Assembly: GCA_964020085.1 (NCBI GenBank)
Contig: OZ026600.1
Coordinates: 17,099,343-17,163,342, forward strand
Reading direction: 5' to 3'
Length of the DNA stretch: 64,000 nucleotides
Origin: Micromussa lordhowensis
Lineage: Eukaryota; Cnidaria; Anthozoa; Scleractinia; Lobophylliidae
Below are positions 1 to 11,842 of the stretch, piece after piece. The notes beneath the pieces are model-generated. The model made no database searches, was not told where the DNA came from, and was given only the letters and a program-made list of their open reading frames with translations. The translations under genes and the position numbers were made by a program. Numbering within the stretch: the stretch's first letter is position 1; the number at the start of each line of letters is the position of its first letter.

Positions 1-482
1 ACTGTTTCTTTTACTTGATCAATTTTTTGACTATTAATTAAGAGTTGAATAGTTTGATTTGTACGCTTTTGGGATGGTTTAAATGCAATAAATTTGTTTT
101 TTTTTTCAAGTTTAATGAAAGCCTGTTAGCTCTAAACCATATTGACAACTTATTTAGCTCAGCGTTCAGTATATCAGTAAGGCAGTCTTTATCCTTGTGA
201 GACACAAATACGTTTGTATCATCGGCAAATAAGATCATAATAAGATTATTATTATTATTATTATCAGTTGTAATATTGTTGACGTGTTGATTATATCATT
301 GATGTAGAGCAGAAAAAACAAAGGCCCTAGTATTGAACCTTGGGGAACGCCACACATGATATTAGCACGATACGAAACATAACCATTGTATTCTACAAAT
401 TGAAGTCTGTTGGAAAAATAGCTCTTAATCCATTTCAGAGCCAAGCCACGTATACCATAGTGTTCAAGGATTCGTTTTAAGT
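1..482 (-). mobile_element. Non-LTR retrotransposon reverse transcriptase remnant
   Basis: Two reading frames on the minus strand give consecutive parts of a LINE-type reverse transcriptase. The upstream part (about 480-270) reads LALKWIKSYFSNRLQ, then GVPQGSILGPLFFLLYINDI, the usual block before the catalytic strand. The downstream part (238-38) begins ILFADDTNVF, carrying the catalytic FADD motif, and continues into the conserved RLSLNLKKK region. The two frames are separated by a TTA microsatellite at 245-264. The similarity breaks off near 482, so the 5' side is truncated, and the element runs off the left edge with a frameshift near 35. It is a dead fragment of a jockey/CR1/RTE-like element; the clade cannot be settled by eye. 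Confidence 0.85.
245..264. repeat. (TTA)n microsatellite inside the RT remnant
   Basis: A short run of TTA repeats sits between the LYINDI block and the FADD block of the reverse transcriptase. It breaks the frame between them. Confidence 0.85.
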
Positions 483-806
483 GACGTCGCTACGACGTGA
501 CCACATCTGTTTGTTTTATCTTTTTATTTTATTTTATTTCTTTTTTAAATTAATTAATTATTTAAATGGTTTTACATGTTTTATTTTTAGATAAAATACC
601 TTCGACGAGTTCTTGTAACCTTGGCAGGGATTTCGGACCTATGGCAGGCAAGTATTTGTCTTCTCATCTTCGTTATCACATTGTTGAACTGGGTCAATTT
701 CCTGCAACTATTTTGGAGGCTGCACGATGTTTTATAGCTTCTAACAACGGCAACTTGCCAGTTGTTGATAATTTCTAGTCATATCTAATCAATGAATTGC
801 AGTCAC

Positions 807-986
807 AATAGGCCATTTCCAAGTTCCCTTGTGCCTCTGTTTCAAAACGAGTCTTTGCGTAAAATCTTTCATATGAAAAGAAGTTTGATTTGAATGAAAA
901 TGAACCTGTAGGGGGAACTCATTTTCATATGAATGGTTTCGCACTTAGACTCGTTTTGACACAGAGGCATCAGGCAATGGTCTATT
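807..986. mobile_element. Short inverted-repeat element (MITE-like), copy 1
   Basis: The left end reads AATAGGCCATTTCC and continues to GCCTCTGTTTCAAAACGAGTC with small changes. The right end is its reverse complement, starting AATAGACCATTGCC. The pairing of about 45 bp at each end and the 180-bp length suit a non-autonomous DNA element. A related copy lies at 6123-6312. Confidence 0.65.
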
Positions 987-1255
987 CTTTATCGAGCTCA
1001 TTCATATAAGTATTAGGTAATTTTATCTCTTGAAAAGGTACATAAATCTGATTGTATTGATACTGAAATTAACGTTCGAGATGAAGAGCTAAATGAACCA
1101 GTTGGTTTCCTTGTTAGTTCTCTGTGTACAATTTAAGTTCTATATCGGCAGCAGATGAATCAAAAGAAAACAAGGAAGAGGTTAATTACGACTTGTAATA
1201 TCTAAGGGAAAATTACTTCCTTCGTTTGCTGTTCTGACAGTAAAAGTAAGGAAAA

Positions 1256-1535
1256 GTCTGCGTAGGAGCCAACTGGCTCACTCATCAGGCCGGAGCTTAT
1301 CCCGGTTTCTGTAGCATGTATTTCCACTCCCCCTGGATGGGACGCTAGTCCATCGCAGGGTTACCCCCAGCGTTAAATTCGCCGGTACCCATTTGTACAC
1401 CTGGGTGGAGAGAGGCACTGTGAGAGTAAAGCGTCTTACCCAAGAACACAACACAATGTCCCCGGCCAGGACTCAAACCCACACCGCTCGATCCAGAGAC
1501 AAGCACACTAACCATGAGGTCACCGCGCCTCCTAC
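1256..1535 (-). mobile_element. tRNA-derived SINE, copy 1
   Basis: Read on the minus strand, the element starts with a tRNA-like head at about 1535: GGCGCGGTGACCTCATGGTT resembles an A box, and a B-box-like GGGTTTGAGTCC follows about 50 bp on. A body with CACCCAGGTGTACAAATGGG and a tail ending near GAGCCAGTTGGCTCC come next. The same unit recurs at 10402, 21932, 47195, 49341 and 61256. The head resembles an internal polymerase III promoter; the cloverleaf was not folded by program. Confidence 0.7.
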
Positions 1536-1910
1536 AGTAGACAACGTTTTATTTGCTTTGAAAATATGCACACACACAAATCAGTCCTGGCTCCATTCCA
1601 TTGTTTTTCCTTCCAGGTTCGCTGTCTACCACAAGTATGGCGAAGTGTTTTAACGGCCCCATTCAAGTCAGGTAGGCAAAACCATACGCCACGAACAGAA
1701 CTGACCGCTATGCATAACGGTGTTGACAGACTTTTCACTCTGCGAAGCGTTTTTATCGCTCTTGGCTTCTGGTTTTCTAAGTTCTCCACGCATTGCTTTT
1801 TCCTTTGTTCTTTTTCTGTTTATTATTCGTGCCGTTATTGTTTTGTTATCTTGGAAAACTACTGTTTTTTGGTTTGCTTGCCAAGAATAGATTAAGCTAC
1901 CGCAGTTCAA

Positions 1911-2295
1911 CCCCGCTATTTCGAACTCTGAGGGGAAAACAAATACAGTTCGAGATAAAGGGGGTCCGAAATAGCCGGGTCATCTTTAATTATAAAAAGA
2001 AAAGAAAAATAAAGAATACTTACTAATATGTAATCAACATGATGGGATGTATTTATTGATCAGTGGTCGGAAGAGGACACGTGAGGACGAAGTTCATTAC
2101 AATAAAAGATTACAGTGGTCTGACATCATAACGATATTCATTCTTTAACTCCACTTATGGAATTCGAAAAAGCGGGGAGTTCGAAATAGCCGTTAGTAAA
2201 CGACTGAAAAAACAAGGGCAAATCCTTGGGAAATGGGTCTAAGTTCGAAATAACGGATAAATCAGAGTAACCGAGTTCGAGTTATCGGGGTCCAT
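1911..2295. mobile_element. Pogo-like inverted-repeat element, degraded
   Basis: The left end reads CAGTTCAACCCCGCTATTTC and the right end, reverse complemented, reads GGACCCCGATAACTCGAACT. The interior repeats GTTCGAAATA several times in both orientations. Ends of the form CAGT-AACC-CGATA-TCGAA are typical of non-autonomous Tc1/mariner-pogo relatives. No transposase remains. The exact ends and a TA duplication are not certain. Confidence 0.45.
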
Positions 2296-2516
2296 CAAAG
2301 ACGTGCCACAAGTCGACCTAGGCTTCATCATTTGGGTATTCATTTCACTGCCTTCGAGCGAAACGAGAGGGCAATCTTGGAGCGACGAAGCCACGAGCGG
2401 AGCGTTGGACGTTAGGGCGCGAAAGGCCGACCTTTCAGTGGCGAAACCAACAGGCCAGGGAAGAATTATTATCAACTGTTTAACAGTAGTTTTCAAACAC
2501 TCTCTTTCTCTTCTAG

Positions 2517-5500
2517 TTTCTACACCGTTATCAGAAGAGGAGGTAGCAGCCTGTGAAGAGTCGGCATCGTTGCTTCAGAGGTGAAAAGTTTATGTTTAGA
2601 AGGTTTACGCCGCATTAGTTTGTTGAGGCCTTGAAAATTTTCCTTTAACCCTTGAGTGGCACTTCATCATAGCAGTCTTCCTGAGCTTGATTCTGTCCCC
2701 GCTCCTATGTTGGTGAGACGAAGAATTGTGATCGAACTACTTAGCACTCACGTTCGTATGTGTCCACGTTATTTCCTTCATGTACTTTAATTTAGGTTTA
2801 TTCTTCTTTCAGGTGCCCTCTCCTGCTAGATTTGGATGTGTATTCCATTGCTGTACAGTTTCACAAAGTTGGTCTCCAGGCTCACGCGTTGGCCTGCCTC
2901 GTGCTCATCCCGTCAAGCACTGCGCGCCAGCAGCACATTCAGGTTTGATGTCATCGTATGCATGTCACCTTTCTATGAGACCGCTCTCTGGTTTGTCATA
3001 AGTATACTGCATTCCGATGCATGGCTGGTCGTAATCGCTCAAAGCTCAAATCTTAAGAACCTGCCTAGCTAAGCAACATCAAGGAGGTTCTTATATGTGG
3101 GTTACAGTTAAATTTATTTACAAACTCTTGTTATAGAGACAACACTACATATATATTCTGTAATCAGTTGTGTTGGGTTTATCATAAAACAGTTGTGAAT
3201 AGATACTGTATATTTAAGAATGAAACCCAACTGACTTCTTTTCTGTCACCTGTCCATATGTGGCTGCGTGTGGTTTGTAGAATCGGATGATAAAAGTTCT
3301 CAGTCGGAGAAAATTTAGTATGAAGGCTTGCTGTGGACTTCTCATATCAAATGTACCGTAATGTGCGATTTATAACCCTGGTTCTTAGTGTGATCTCTTT
3401 CTCCTCTCTCTTTTTTTCTTTACTTGCAGACATTGCTGGAGACGAAATGTGTGTCTGAAGTCCTAACTCAGCTGGACGAACAACGGAAACGAGGACACAC
3501 GCTAACTCAGGCTGATATTGTAAGCAGTTTTGCCTTAAAACGCCTTGAATTACACGTTCGATGCGAGGTTAAACACAAACTCCTGTAACGTAATAGCAAC
3601 CCAATGGAAAAGTCAGTTAAATTATCTTGGGATTCTGCTTTTGTTTACGTCTTCAAATTAAATCTTTGAACGGGAAAACGGCATGCACGAACTTAGAGTG
3701 CTTGTATAGTCATGGAAGGGTAAAGGACGCTTGTGTTTGCGTAAAGTAGCCCTTATACGTGGCCTTAGGTAGGAGAGTTCGCGTTTTCGCGCAAATCACA
3801 GGGCCCGTCGCCTCCTTGGGAAGCACAGAATTAAGTTTAATTCGATTGACTCTCGAATGTGATAAACTGGCAGAAGAAAATATGAAAAAAAGATCCACTG
3901 CCGTCAGGATGGATGCCATCAATGTTTTAGCGATCACAAGCTTTCGACGCTGTCACAGCGTCTTTCTCAAGTGAATATGGCGGAAATCTATTTGTCACGT
4001 GAACTTAGGTGAATCGAGTCACGTACCAAAACATCCACGTATCCTTGGTTTTCACCAGCCATGTGATTAAAATTAAAAATCGTAAGCTGTCAATGTATAA
4101 AGTCAAGAATCTGGGATACGATAGATGATTGATATATAAACAACCTCGCCAAGAATCAGGTCTCTGCTGTGTTTTCTTCGCGAGTTATTTGCAGATTTGT
4201 GTCACCCAAATTTATAGAGCTTTGTATGGAGACGCCATGTTTGTGCGCTTCTGAGGGGCACAAATATGGCGGCCGTGACGTAACAGAAACATCTGTCACT
4301 GAGTTTTGCTATTGAAACGAAACATTATTGCTCTAGACATCCGACACATTGAAATAAATGCTTCTTCTAGTGCAAGCACTTTTTAGTTCGCAAAAACTAA
4401 AGCGATAACTCTTCTTTTTACCTACGCGACAGCTCTCTTTGGGCGCCATTTTCATGTCACGCAACGCAAAGCTTAGAAATTCAAACGTGCTCTATTACAA
4501 AAGAAAGAACCCGGTCGAGCTAAAACGTTGTGAAACGTCAAGTTCCTATAGGGTCTTTTACCTGATGAAACTAAGGGACCGTTCATTTTTTATGGGGTAG
4601 GGGGGGCTGGTGGGATTTGGTAGATAGTCTCTGTAGCATATGATGGCCCCCCCTCTTAACCGGATATTTTTTCCCTGGCCCCCCCTTATAAACCTAAATT
4701 TTTTTGATGACCCCCCCCCCAAAAGAAAAGAAGTCAAAAGCAAAGCAAAAAGAATGATCAAGTAAACTCTACCTTATAAGTTAAACACAAAAACTGCAGT
4801 TTCAAAAAGTCTATGGGATATGTCCTTTGTGTAATCTGACTATTTTTAACCCAACAAGTGCCCTAACTAGGGGGGTTCGGGGGCATTCTCCCCCGAGAAA
4901 ATTTAGAATTTCAGAACTTCAGAAACGCTATTTTACGCCATTCTGGCAACATTTGTAGATTTACTGCAGTTTAAATTGAAAATAGTTGAAATAATTTTTA
5001 AATATTTACATGTGCACTGGCCATGGTAATCTGTCTTTTCCTTTGATAAACAAGGTACTGTTTGTTGTTGGAAGTGAACATTCTCAAGTAGTTTTGATTT
5101 GATATTGTTCCATCCATTACAAACTAGGGGGGTCCAGGGGGCATGCTCCCCCGGGAAATTTTAGATTTTTAGAACCTCAGAAATGCAATTTTAGGGCATT
5201 TTGGTAGAAAATTTTGCATCATCATAGATGCTTTTCTTGCAATATTTTAGGGTAATTTTTTGAGTGACCCCCCCTTACAGACGATATTTTTTTGGATGGC
5301 CCCCCCCTTTAAGACCAGTTTTTTTTTCATGGCCCCCCCCTCAATCCCACCAGCCCCCCCTATCTCATAAAAAATGAACGGTCCCTAAAACCTCAGGAGG
5401 AAAGGTAATTTTTAATTTTGGAAAATGATTACGTCACATGAAAACCGAGAATAGCGCCGGAAGTTCAAATCCACGGTCTCTATTGAGCGTCGGGGACTGG

Positions 5501-8500
5501 CACAGAATTTCCAAGATCTCACGAATTCTCATCTGAAGTTGTTTTCTTCTCAAGCCATGACAGCCCACCTTACTCTCTTCCAACTTGTGGCCTGTGTCCC
5601 TAAGCTGTTTGAAATAATAATCCCTTTCTCAGGCTTAAGTTGTCCGGGAACGTTTGTTTACTGTTAGTTGTATAGTGAAGAGCTCAGGCTGTGTGTTGGG
5701 TTTGATGAGTTGCACGAACATTTTGACTTTCTTCTTTGCGTAGTTTTGTTTTGAACAATTTTGCGCCGGAGTTTCAGTTAACTTAAGGGATAAACTTCCT
5801 TTGCTTGCCAAACAGAGGTCAGAAATGCCAAAGCATTTCTTGCTGACCACCAAGCAACATTATCATTTAGTGAACGTCTATTTTGTGAGTGACGATCCCC
5901 CATCCCCACCCCCACGGGCTGCCAGGCTGGAGTGCCTCGTAACATCCCTTACTACGTTAGGATCGTGCGTGTAGTATCTAATTGTTCTTCACTGTTTAAT
6001 TTGTTTAGGTTGAACAAGAAGTGTTTAAATATGTCGAGGAAAAACAAGAGTATCAAGTAAGTGCTGGGGAAACCTTCAATGTGCTAGCCTATCGCAACTA
6101 CATATAGAGTACAAGGCAATGAACAGGCCATTTCCGAGTCTTGGCATTTGCCTCGAGAGCCTTTTGCCTCTGTTTCAAAACGAGTCATAGTGCGAAACTT
6201 TCTAGGTGAAAATGAGTTTGATTTGCACGAAAACGAACGTACAAATAAAATAAACTGATCCATTTTCATATGAATGGTTTCGCACGAAGACTCGTTTTCA
6301 CGCAGTGATAGTGGACAACTCGGACATGCCCTCATAAGTGTTCTGACATGCACAGCAGGCTAATTTCATAAAAATTGTCTTCAAGGCTAGGTTGCTCTCT
6401 AAGCCGATCCTTTTCTCCAAGTCTTGTAGCATAAAGGGCCTAGTGGTGTTGCTTCGCATCAGTGCCTCGCGTGTGACTCCCCAGCCTGTTTGTCTGTTTG
6501 TACTACTGTAATTCACTGATACTCGTTATGGAGAGCCACTATGAGGGGGAATTGTTTTGTCACGGACCCCTTCATTCCCGGGGGGACCTCTCAATACTGA
6601 GTCCAACACAGCAACGCTGTGTTTTCCTGAAAAATGGTAAATGAGATCAGGACAATGGAGTGCTCCATTCCATCTTTAATGCTATTGCTAGCTAGCGAAC
6701 TCCTCTCTATGCTGTTTTACAATCTTTTCTTGCTTCCTGCCTGATTCGTTTTCTGATTATCGAATTTTCAAGTGGAACAGATCAGAGTCAAGCGGTGACC
6801 TTCAAAGTTGATTTTTCTATCTTTTGCGACTGCAGTACTGTAGCTTCGTCAACTTCTGATATGAAGTTAAAACAATAAATATATAATATAATGTTAAAAC
6901 AATAATACTCGAGCGTTGTTTTTGCTTTCAGATCCTCCTTGATACACCTTATTTTGACAAACTCCTGAGATTCCTTATCATGAACAAAACTATCTCTGGA
7001 ATTCTACTGAAGACAATTCAAGCCAACAGGTAACTTGTACTTGTTAAGTCGTGTGTGTGTTAAGACCGGGCAATCGATGCTGGACAAATATTGGCTCATC
7101 CTCGGTGTAAGAACCTGTGACACTCACCAGTGACGTAAAACAAAGAAGACAACATAATAGACCCTAACCCTCACAATAGCTACAAAACAAAGAAAAACTT
7201 CATAAGTTTTTACACCGAGGTAAACCCCAAATATGAGAATAGTTTTATATAGACGTGTGCATTTAAAATGTGACAGTGTCTTTTTGCCTCTCAAGTGGTT
7301 CGTGTCATCTCTGTCCTGTGTTCTGGAACTGTGCCTATCGCCCAACGCAACTGTACTTTAGGAATTGGCCAATAACAGTTTGAGTGATATCCTGGTATTT
7401 TAGGTGGAAACCCTTATGGGCTCCCACAGTACACAAACTGCTGTATCGTTGCATTGCTTTTTGCTGTATCGATAAATCTACTGGGAAAGGTGGGGAAGTT
7501 CAAACAAGACGTCCCCCCAAACATGCTGCACTTCTTTTTAGAAACTCCAAAACTTCATCCATTGTCAAGGCAAAACCGACCACAGCTTTATGACTAAGTT
7601 CTTCAAAAAATACCAAAATAGCAAATTTTGTTCAGCCCCTAAGATAATCCACACTCTCCAGCCCTGTTTTGAAGTTTAGTGATGTTCTTTCTTGTTTTAC
7701 CCTCTATAGTAGGCTGGTTGTAGTACAGAAGTGATAATAGCACGATGTGTTCTATTCTGCGGGTTTTCTCTTCAGATTGGAGAACGCTGTACAGCTTGTT
7801 CGGCTGTTTCACCAAGCTCACCCTGACTTGCCCTCGTCCAAATATGTGGCTTCTCATCACATGACGGGATTTGACGAGCTTTGGGTAAGTGATGTGTGCC
7901 ATGTCAAAACCAAGCAGAAATATCTCGGTGAGGATAAATCCAGATGTCTGGAAAAAAAGGGAAAGAACACATTGTGTAAAATGTGCGAGGCCATCCCATA
8001 GTTTTAGAGGGAAATGGTCATGAAACCTGGCAAAGTTCTTTGCTCTTTGTTTCTGTTGACTTTTTGGGAAGGTTGATCCTTCACAAAACCTAGCAAAATA
8101 TACAAAAGGTGGTTATGTGTGCTCATGCAACTAACCAATAGAAACACTTCAATTATGTAATTCATGCATAGTCAATGAGCATAAAACAAAAGATTTCCAG
8201 GGTTAAGGGCCTTCCAACATAAATCTCAGCCTGTCTGTTTGCTTCTTTGATGTCTACCGGCCTTCCTAACGATTTCCTCTACTAACTATGGCCAACGCAA
8301 AATTATTTCGTTTAATGTTCTCTGCAAAGCAACATTGTAATTTTTTTTCACTTCTCCCCTAGACCTTCCTAGAGATGCACGACATGTTAGAAGCCTGTCT
8401 TCCATTTCTACCCAAGGTGGACGCTGACCACGATGATGAGCCCACAGAGCAGCAGTCCCAGTCCCAGTGGTTCGAGGAAGCAGAAGAAACAACGGAACAG

Positions 8501-8575
8501 ACAAATATTGAAGATCAGCGTGATGATTTCATAATCACGCTTACTGGGGACTGCAGTCTAGACATTCCACTCTAG
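2517..8575 (+). CDS. Unrecognised helical protein, last seven coding exons
   Basis: Seven exons join in frame with GT-AG borders: 2517-2580, 2813-2942, 3430-3519, 6009-6056, 6932-7029, 7776-7884 and 8363-8575, ending in TAG. They give 249 residues plus part of one more codon at the left edge. The chain is leucine-rich and probably alpha-helical, for example YFDKLLRFLIMNK, then LENAVQLVRLFHQAHPDLPS, then FDELWTFLEMHDMLEACLPF. It ends in an acidic tail of about 55 residues that looks disordered. There is no signal peptide or membrane segment in this part, and 5' exons are missing. The look is that of a HEAT/ARM or TPR-like scaffold, but I do not recognise the family and assign no function. Compatible phases at every junction make the model strong. 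Confidence 0.8.
4574..5386. mobile_element. Inverted-repeat element in an intron
   Basis: The ends are inverted copies: AGGGACCGTTCATTTTTTAT at the left and its reverse complement at the right, with pairing over about 45 bp including the GGGGGGCTGGTGGGATT part. The interior holds two diverged direct copies of a segment of about 80 bp, at 4869 and 5127, each with a GGGGGCAT-CTCCCCC core. It lies between the third and fourth visible exons of the first gene. No open frame is kept. Class is unassigned. Confidence 0.75.
6123..6312. mobile_element. Short inverted-repeat element, copy 2
   Basis: This is related to the element at 807-986. It has the same ACAGGCCATTTCC-like start, a CCTCTGTTTCAAAACGAGTC block and a CATATGAATGGTTTCGCAC block near the right end. 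It lies in an intron of the first gene. The outer right end is more diverged. Confidence 0.55.
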
Positions 8576-8905
8576 AGGAATTTGTGAAATTAATTAACTG
8601 ATGTAAAAGCTATTGATATTTAGGGAAGGAACAGCAGCAATGTTGGACTGAGACTAGTTTGCAACTGAGGCTAATAAGGGGAGTGTTTTCAAATGCGAAT
8701 GGCATGAACATTGTTTTAATGATGCTCCTCTGCATGAGCCTCCATTGCATGCTAGTTCCAGTCCAATACCGAGAATACGTATTGGGCCTACTGATCCGTC
8801 TTCGTTTCGATACTCTGCTTAAGATAAGTTTAATTAATATTCATCGTTTGTTGAGAGTGGCGAACTTGAATTGCCGTAAAACGGCTTTGTTAACCGAGAT
8901 ATTGT

Positions 8906-8911
8906 AATAAA
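8906..8911 (+). promoter_or_regulatory. Probable polyadenylation signal of the first gene
   Basis: AATAAA lies about 330 bp after the stop codon of the first gene, the first good match downstream. Use of this signal is inferred. Confidence 0.5.
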
Positions 8912-9206
8912 ACACAGAAAGACCGAACATGTTCATGAAAATCTCTCCTTAAATTTCCCCTTATTGAAATTCAATTCAGAGTCACACGCGCCTAATGAAC
9001 TGAATGTGTGTGGAGCGATAACACTTTCACGAATCAGATGATGATACCAGAGTATGCTAGCATGGATGAGTAGCATCGAAGGAACGTGAAGTCTTCCTTC
9101 CCAAGCCTCACGCGGCTCGGGGACTGGTGCAACTTTGGCATTCGGAAAGAACTGCAGAGAAGCTGGTAACTGCTGTGACACCCATCTAATTCTCCTGTGT
9201 ATAAAC

Positions 9207-9392
9207 TATACACCTTATTCCAATATGGCCACTATTTTAGTGGTTTTTTGTTTGCCTTCAAATTAGCCCTTGTTGCCTCGTTCTTAAACTCGAAATTCAA
9301 AAGAATATTTTCCCTTGAACGAGGCAACAAGGGCTAATTTGCAAGCAAACAAAAGAACACTAAAATGGCAGCCATTTTGGAATAAAGTGTAT
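9207..9392. mobile_element. Foldback element, 186 bp
   Basis: The left half runs from ATACACCTTATTCCAATATG through TTAGCCCTTGTTGCCTCGTT, and the right half repeats it inverted. The arms are about 80 bp with a short loop at AACTCGAAATTCAAAAG. It would fold into one long hairpin. No open frame is present. Confidence 0.75.
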
Positions 9393-10401
9393 TTCGTTGG
9401 CACAATTCTCAGCAGCTCAGTCGAACACAGCAGAAAAGTGACGTCATTTGCAACACAACGCAAGGCTGTTTTCGGGAAAGTTTGAGATAACAATAATTTT
9501 TCCAGTTAACGGATTGAAAGGACAATGGCAAATTTGGTGCGCAAAATTGAAATGTAGAGCAGACAATAAGGAGAGTTAATATTGAGATCTTGGGATTGAA
9601 AGGATTAATGTGAATTATCTGAGTCCTGGAAATTTGGTACGGTCCCTGTCATCTACTACAGGAGGCATCGTTCCAAGTATCGCTTACTGCATTTCCGTCT
9701 CGGGATCATGTCGCTTGGTTCCAACTCCAAAATACAACAAACTGCGAAAATGTCATTTGCTTGAACTCGGACGGCGTTTTCAAGGTGCACGACCTAACCA
9801 CGTGCGAGTCGAAAGTTCAAGTTGTTGTTTCCCTAGGGAGTCGGTGAGGTTTGTTCGCCCAAGGGAGTTCCTGCGGTTTGACCCGTGACACGTGACACAT
9901 TCTCCTCCAATCGGAAAACGTACAGTGGAACCCTGTCTTACGGTCACCTCGCTAGTTTTTTTTTTTGTCCCGGGCGAAACGCACATACAGTTTTCTAAAA
10001 GAAAAAAGGGCCAACGGCCAAATTCTAAAGTCCCAAACTGGAAAATCCTTTGCAATTTTATCCCTCCTTACAGATTTCAGTTATAATATAGCACCAACAA
10101 GAAGTTTTAATGTAATTTACGGCGCAGTAAAACTGTAAGCAATCGAATTTTGAGATTGTGGAGAAAAGCTGGGCTTTAATTTCTCGTTTTTCACGTTTTT
10201 GTTAGTCAACGGGTGATTTAGTCAATTATGAACTTCTCAAGTGTTTGTGTAAGTGATTTTTAGAACATGAAACTTCCGCGGGACTCTTTATCTTAATTAT
10301 TTTTTTAATTTCAACTAAATGTGGTTCGTTTTCTTCGAGTTGCTTACTTTTTCAAAATTTACCTCTAGTCAATAATAACAACTAGTAAAGATAAAAGGCC
10401 A

Positions 10402-10690
10402 AGTCTGGTTACGAGCCAAGTGGCCCATCAGGCCGGAGCTTGTCCCGGTTTCTGTTGCATGAAGCAACTAGGAGTATTTCTACTCCCCCGGAATCGGGTG
10501 TGAGTCCATCGCGGTTTTCCCAGAGCATTAAGTTCGCCGGTACCCATTTATACACCTGGGTGGAGAGAGACACTGTGAGAGTAAAGTGTCTTGCCCAAGA
10601 ACACAACACAATGTTCCTGGCCAGGACTCGAACCAGGACCGCTCGATTCGGAGACGAGCGCACTAACCATGAGGCCACCGCGCCTTCCAC
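10402..10690 (-). mobile_element. tRNA-derived SINE, copy 2
   Basis: This is the best-preserved tRNA-like head of the family. On the minus strand from 10690 it reads GGCGCGGTGGCCTCATGGTT, then TAGTGCGCTCGTCTCCGAAT, then a B box GGTTCGAGTCC. The A-box-like GTGGCCTCATGG and the near-consensus B box support a polymerase III-transcribed tRNA origin. The body contains CACCCAGGTGTATAAATGGG and the tail ends in GGCCACTTGGCTCGTAACC. Confidence 0.8.
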
Positions 10691-11842
10691 TAAATACTGA
10701 CCACGATAAAACGACGAGTCTTACACCAAAACACTATACTCATCCTTTCAAAATCACTAGGTATTTTATTTGCCTTTATCGCAAGAAAATATAAACAAGA
10801 CCTTGGAAAGGGACGTATTAATAAATACTCATGAAAGACATATTTACAGTCGCGATTTGGAAGTACAAAAAATACTCAATAAAAAATATACGATTTTGGT
10901 CAACATCTTAAATATTATAATTAAATGTATTGTTGATTTATCTCTGTCAAGATGTATTGCTCGATTGTCTTGCACCAGGCTATGTTATTTTAAGAGCCAC
11001 GTCACATGACAGTACATGTTATATAAGTTTTCACACTGACTGGCTATAGTTGTTCGTGGAAAAAATAACAGTCACGTGATAAACCACGTGACAAATGCCT
11101 TTCTACAAACGAAAATGTACGATAAAAACCCACAAAATATATACCTTGTTGAATGGTTTTGGATTTAATACAGTGGTTGAATAAACTGTTCGTTTTCATT
11201 GAAAGCCTTTCTAAGCCTGACTGGTGAAAACGTCGTTCAATTAGATTTAATCGTGATTGTACAAGTTCATTTCTTTTTCACTGATGCTCAGGCTTTCTCA
11301 AGTTCAGCCGCACTGCGGCTATAATTTGTATCATAAATAATCGCCGATGGTGTGATATGAGTCAAGGAATGGACCACTGGACAACGGAAGCAATTCACGA
11401 ACGATGCGTAAGGATTAGAGAGATTGAAACGTATGCAAATGTAGAAAAGCCTATTTCAGCTCTTCCTGTTATTAGAAACTAAAAGTTCGAAAGTCACTCA
11501 TTTGATTTATGATCTCAGGTTATTTTCATGTGAACTATGTTTCAAATGAAAGGTTTGTAATTAGCCTCATTTCCAAACTTTCGTTAGAGGCAACTCGGAT
11601 TCATTTTTTATTATTTTAGCATAAGTAGAGGTTAGGTAGAGTTATTTTTGCCCATTCTGTCACGAAAAAAGTAGTATTAAGCCGTAAACGCAGAATGGTC
11701 AGGCTGAGGGTAGCAGATTTTCTCTTATTGTTATTTATAAGATTTAATTTGTTCAAATTTACGTTTGAGTAAATCTCTGAGAAAGATAGATTACAAATTG
11801 ACACAAACTTAACCAAGGCTTGATCGTGTCGTACAAGCCTGA

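Larger units (their letters stand above)
483..2516. other. Repeat-rich stretch upstream of the first gene
   Basis: No gene is identified here. It holds a short inverted-repeat element (807-986), a SINE (1256-1535) and a pogo-like inverted-repeat element (about 1911-2295). A 70-codon open frame at 566-778 follows an AG acceptor-like site, but I do not recognise it and it is short enough to be chance. Upstream exons of the gene starting at 2517 may lie here or beyond the window; none could be fixed by splice sites and frame. Confidence 0.5.
8912..11842. other. Intergenic stretch between two convergent genes
   Basis: The genes on either side end toward each other. The stretch contains a foldback (9207-9392), one pogo-like end near 9925 (CAGTGGAACCCTG) and a SINE (10402-10690). 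The rest is AT-rich with no recognised gene. A TTTATT at about 11607, which is AATAAA on the minus strand, could serve the coiled-coil gene. Confidence 0.5.

Noticed and set aside
2303..2584. 93-codon frame as a complete small gene
   Set aside because: Only the last part (2517-2580) is preceded by a splice acceptor and joins the next exon in phase. The upstream part is intron.
9922..9955. Complete pogo-like element starting at CAGTGGAACCCTG
   Set aside because: Only one end was found. No inverted partner could be identified within several hundred bases.
10600..10690. tRNA gene in the SINE head
   Set aside because: A-box and B-box-like motifs are present, but the unit continues into a repeated body and recurs with mutations. 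It is a SINE head, not a functional tRNA gene.
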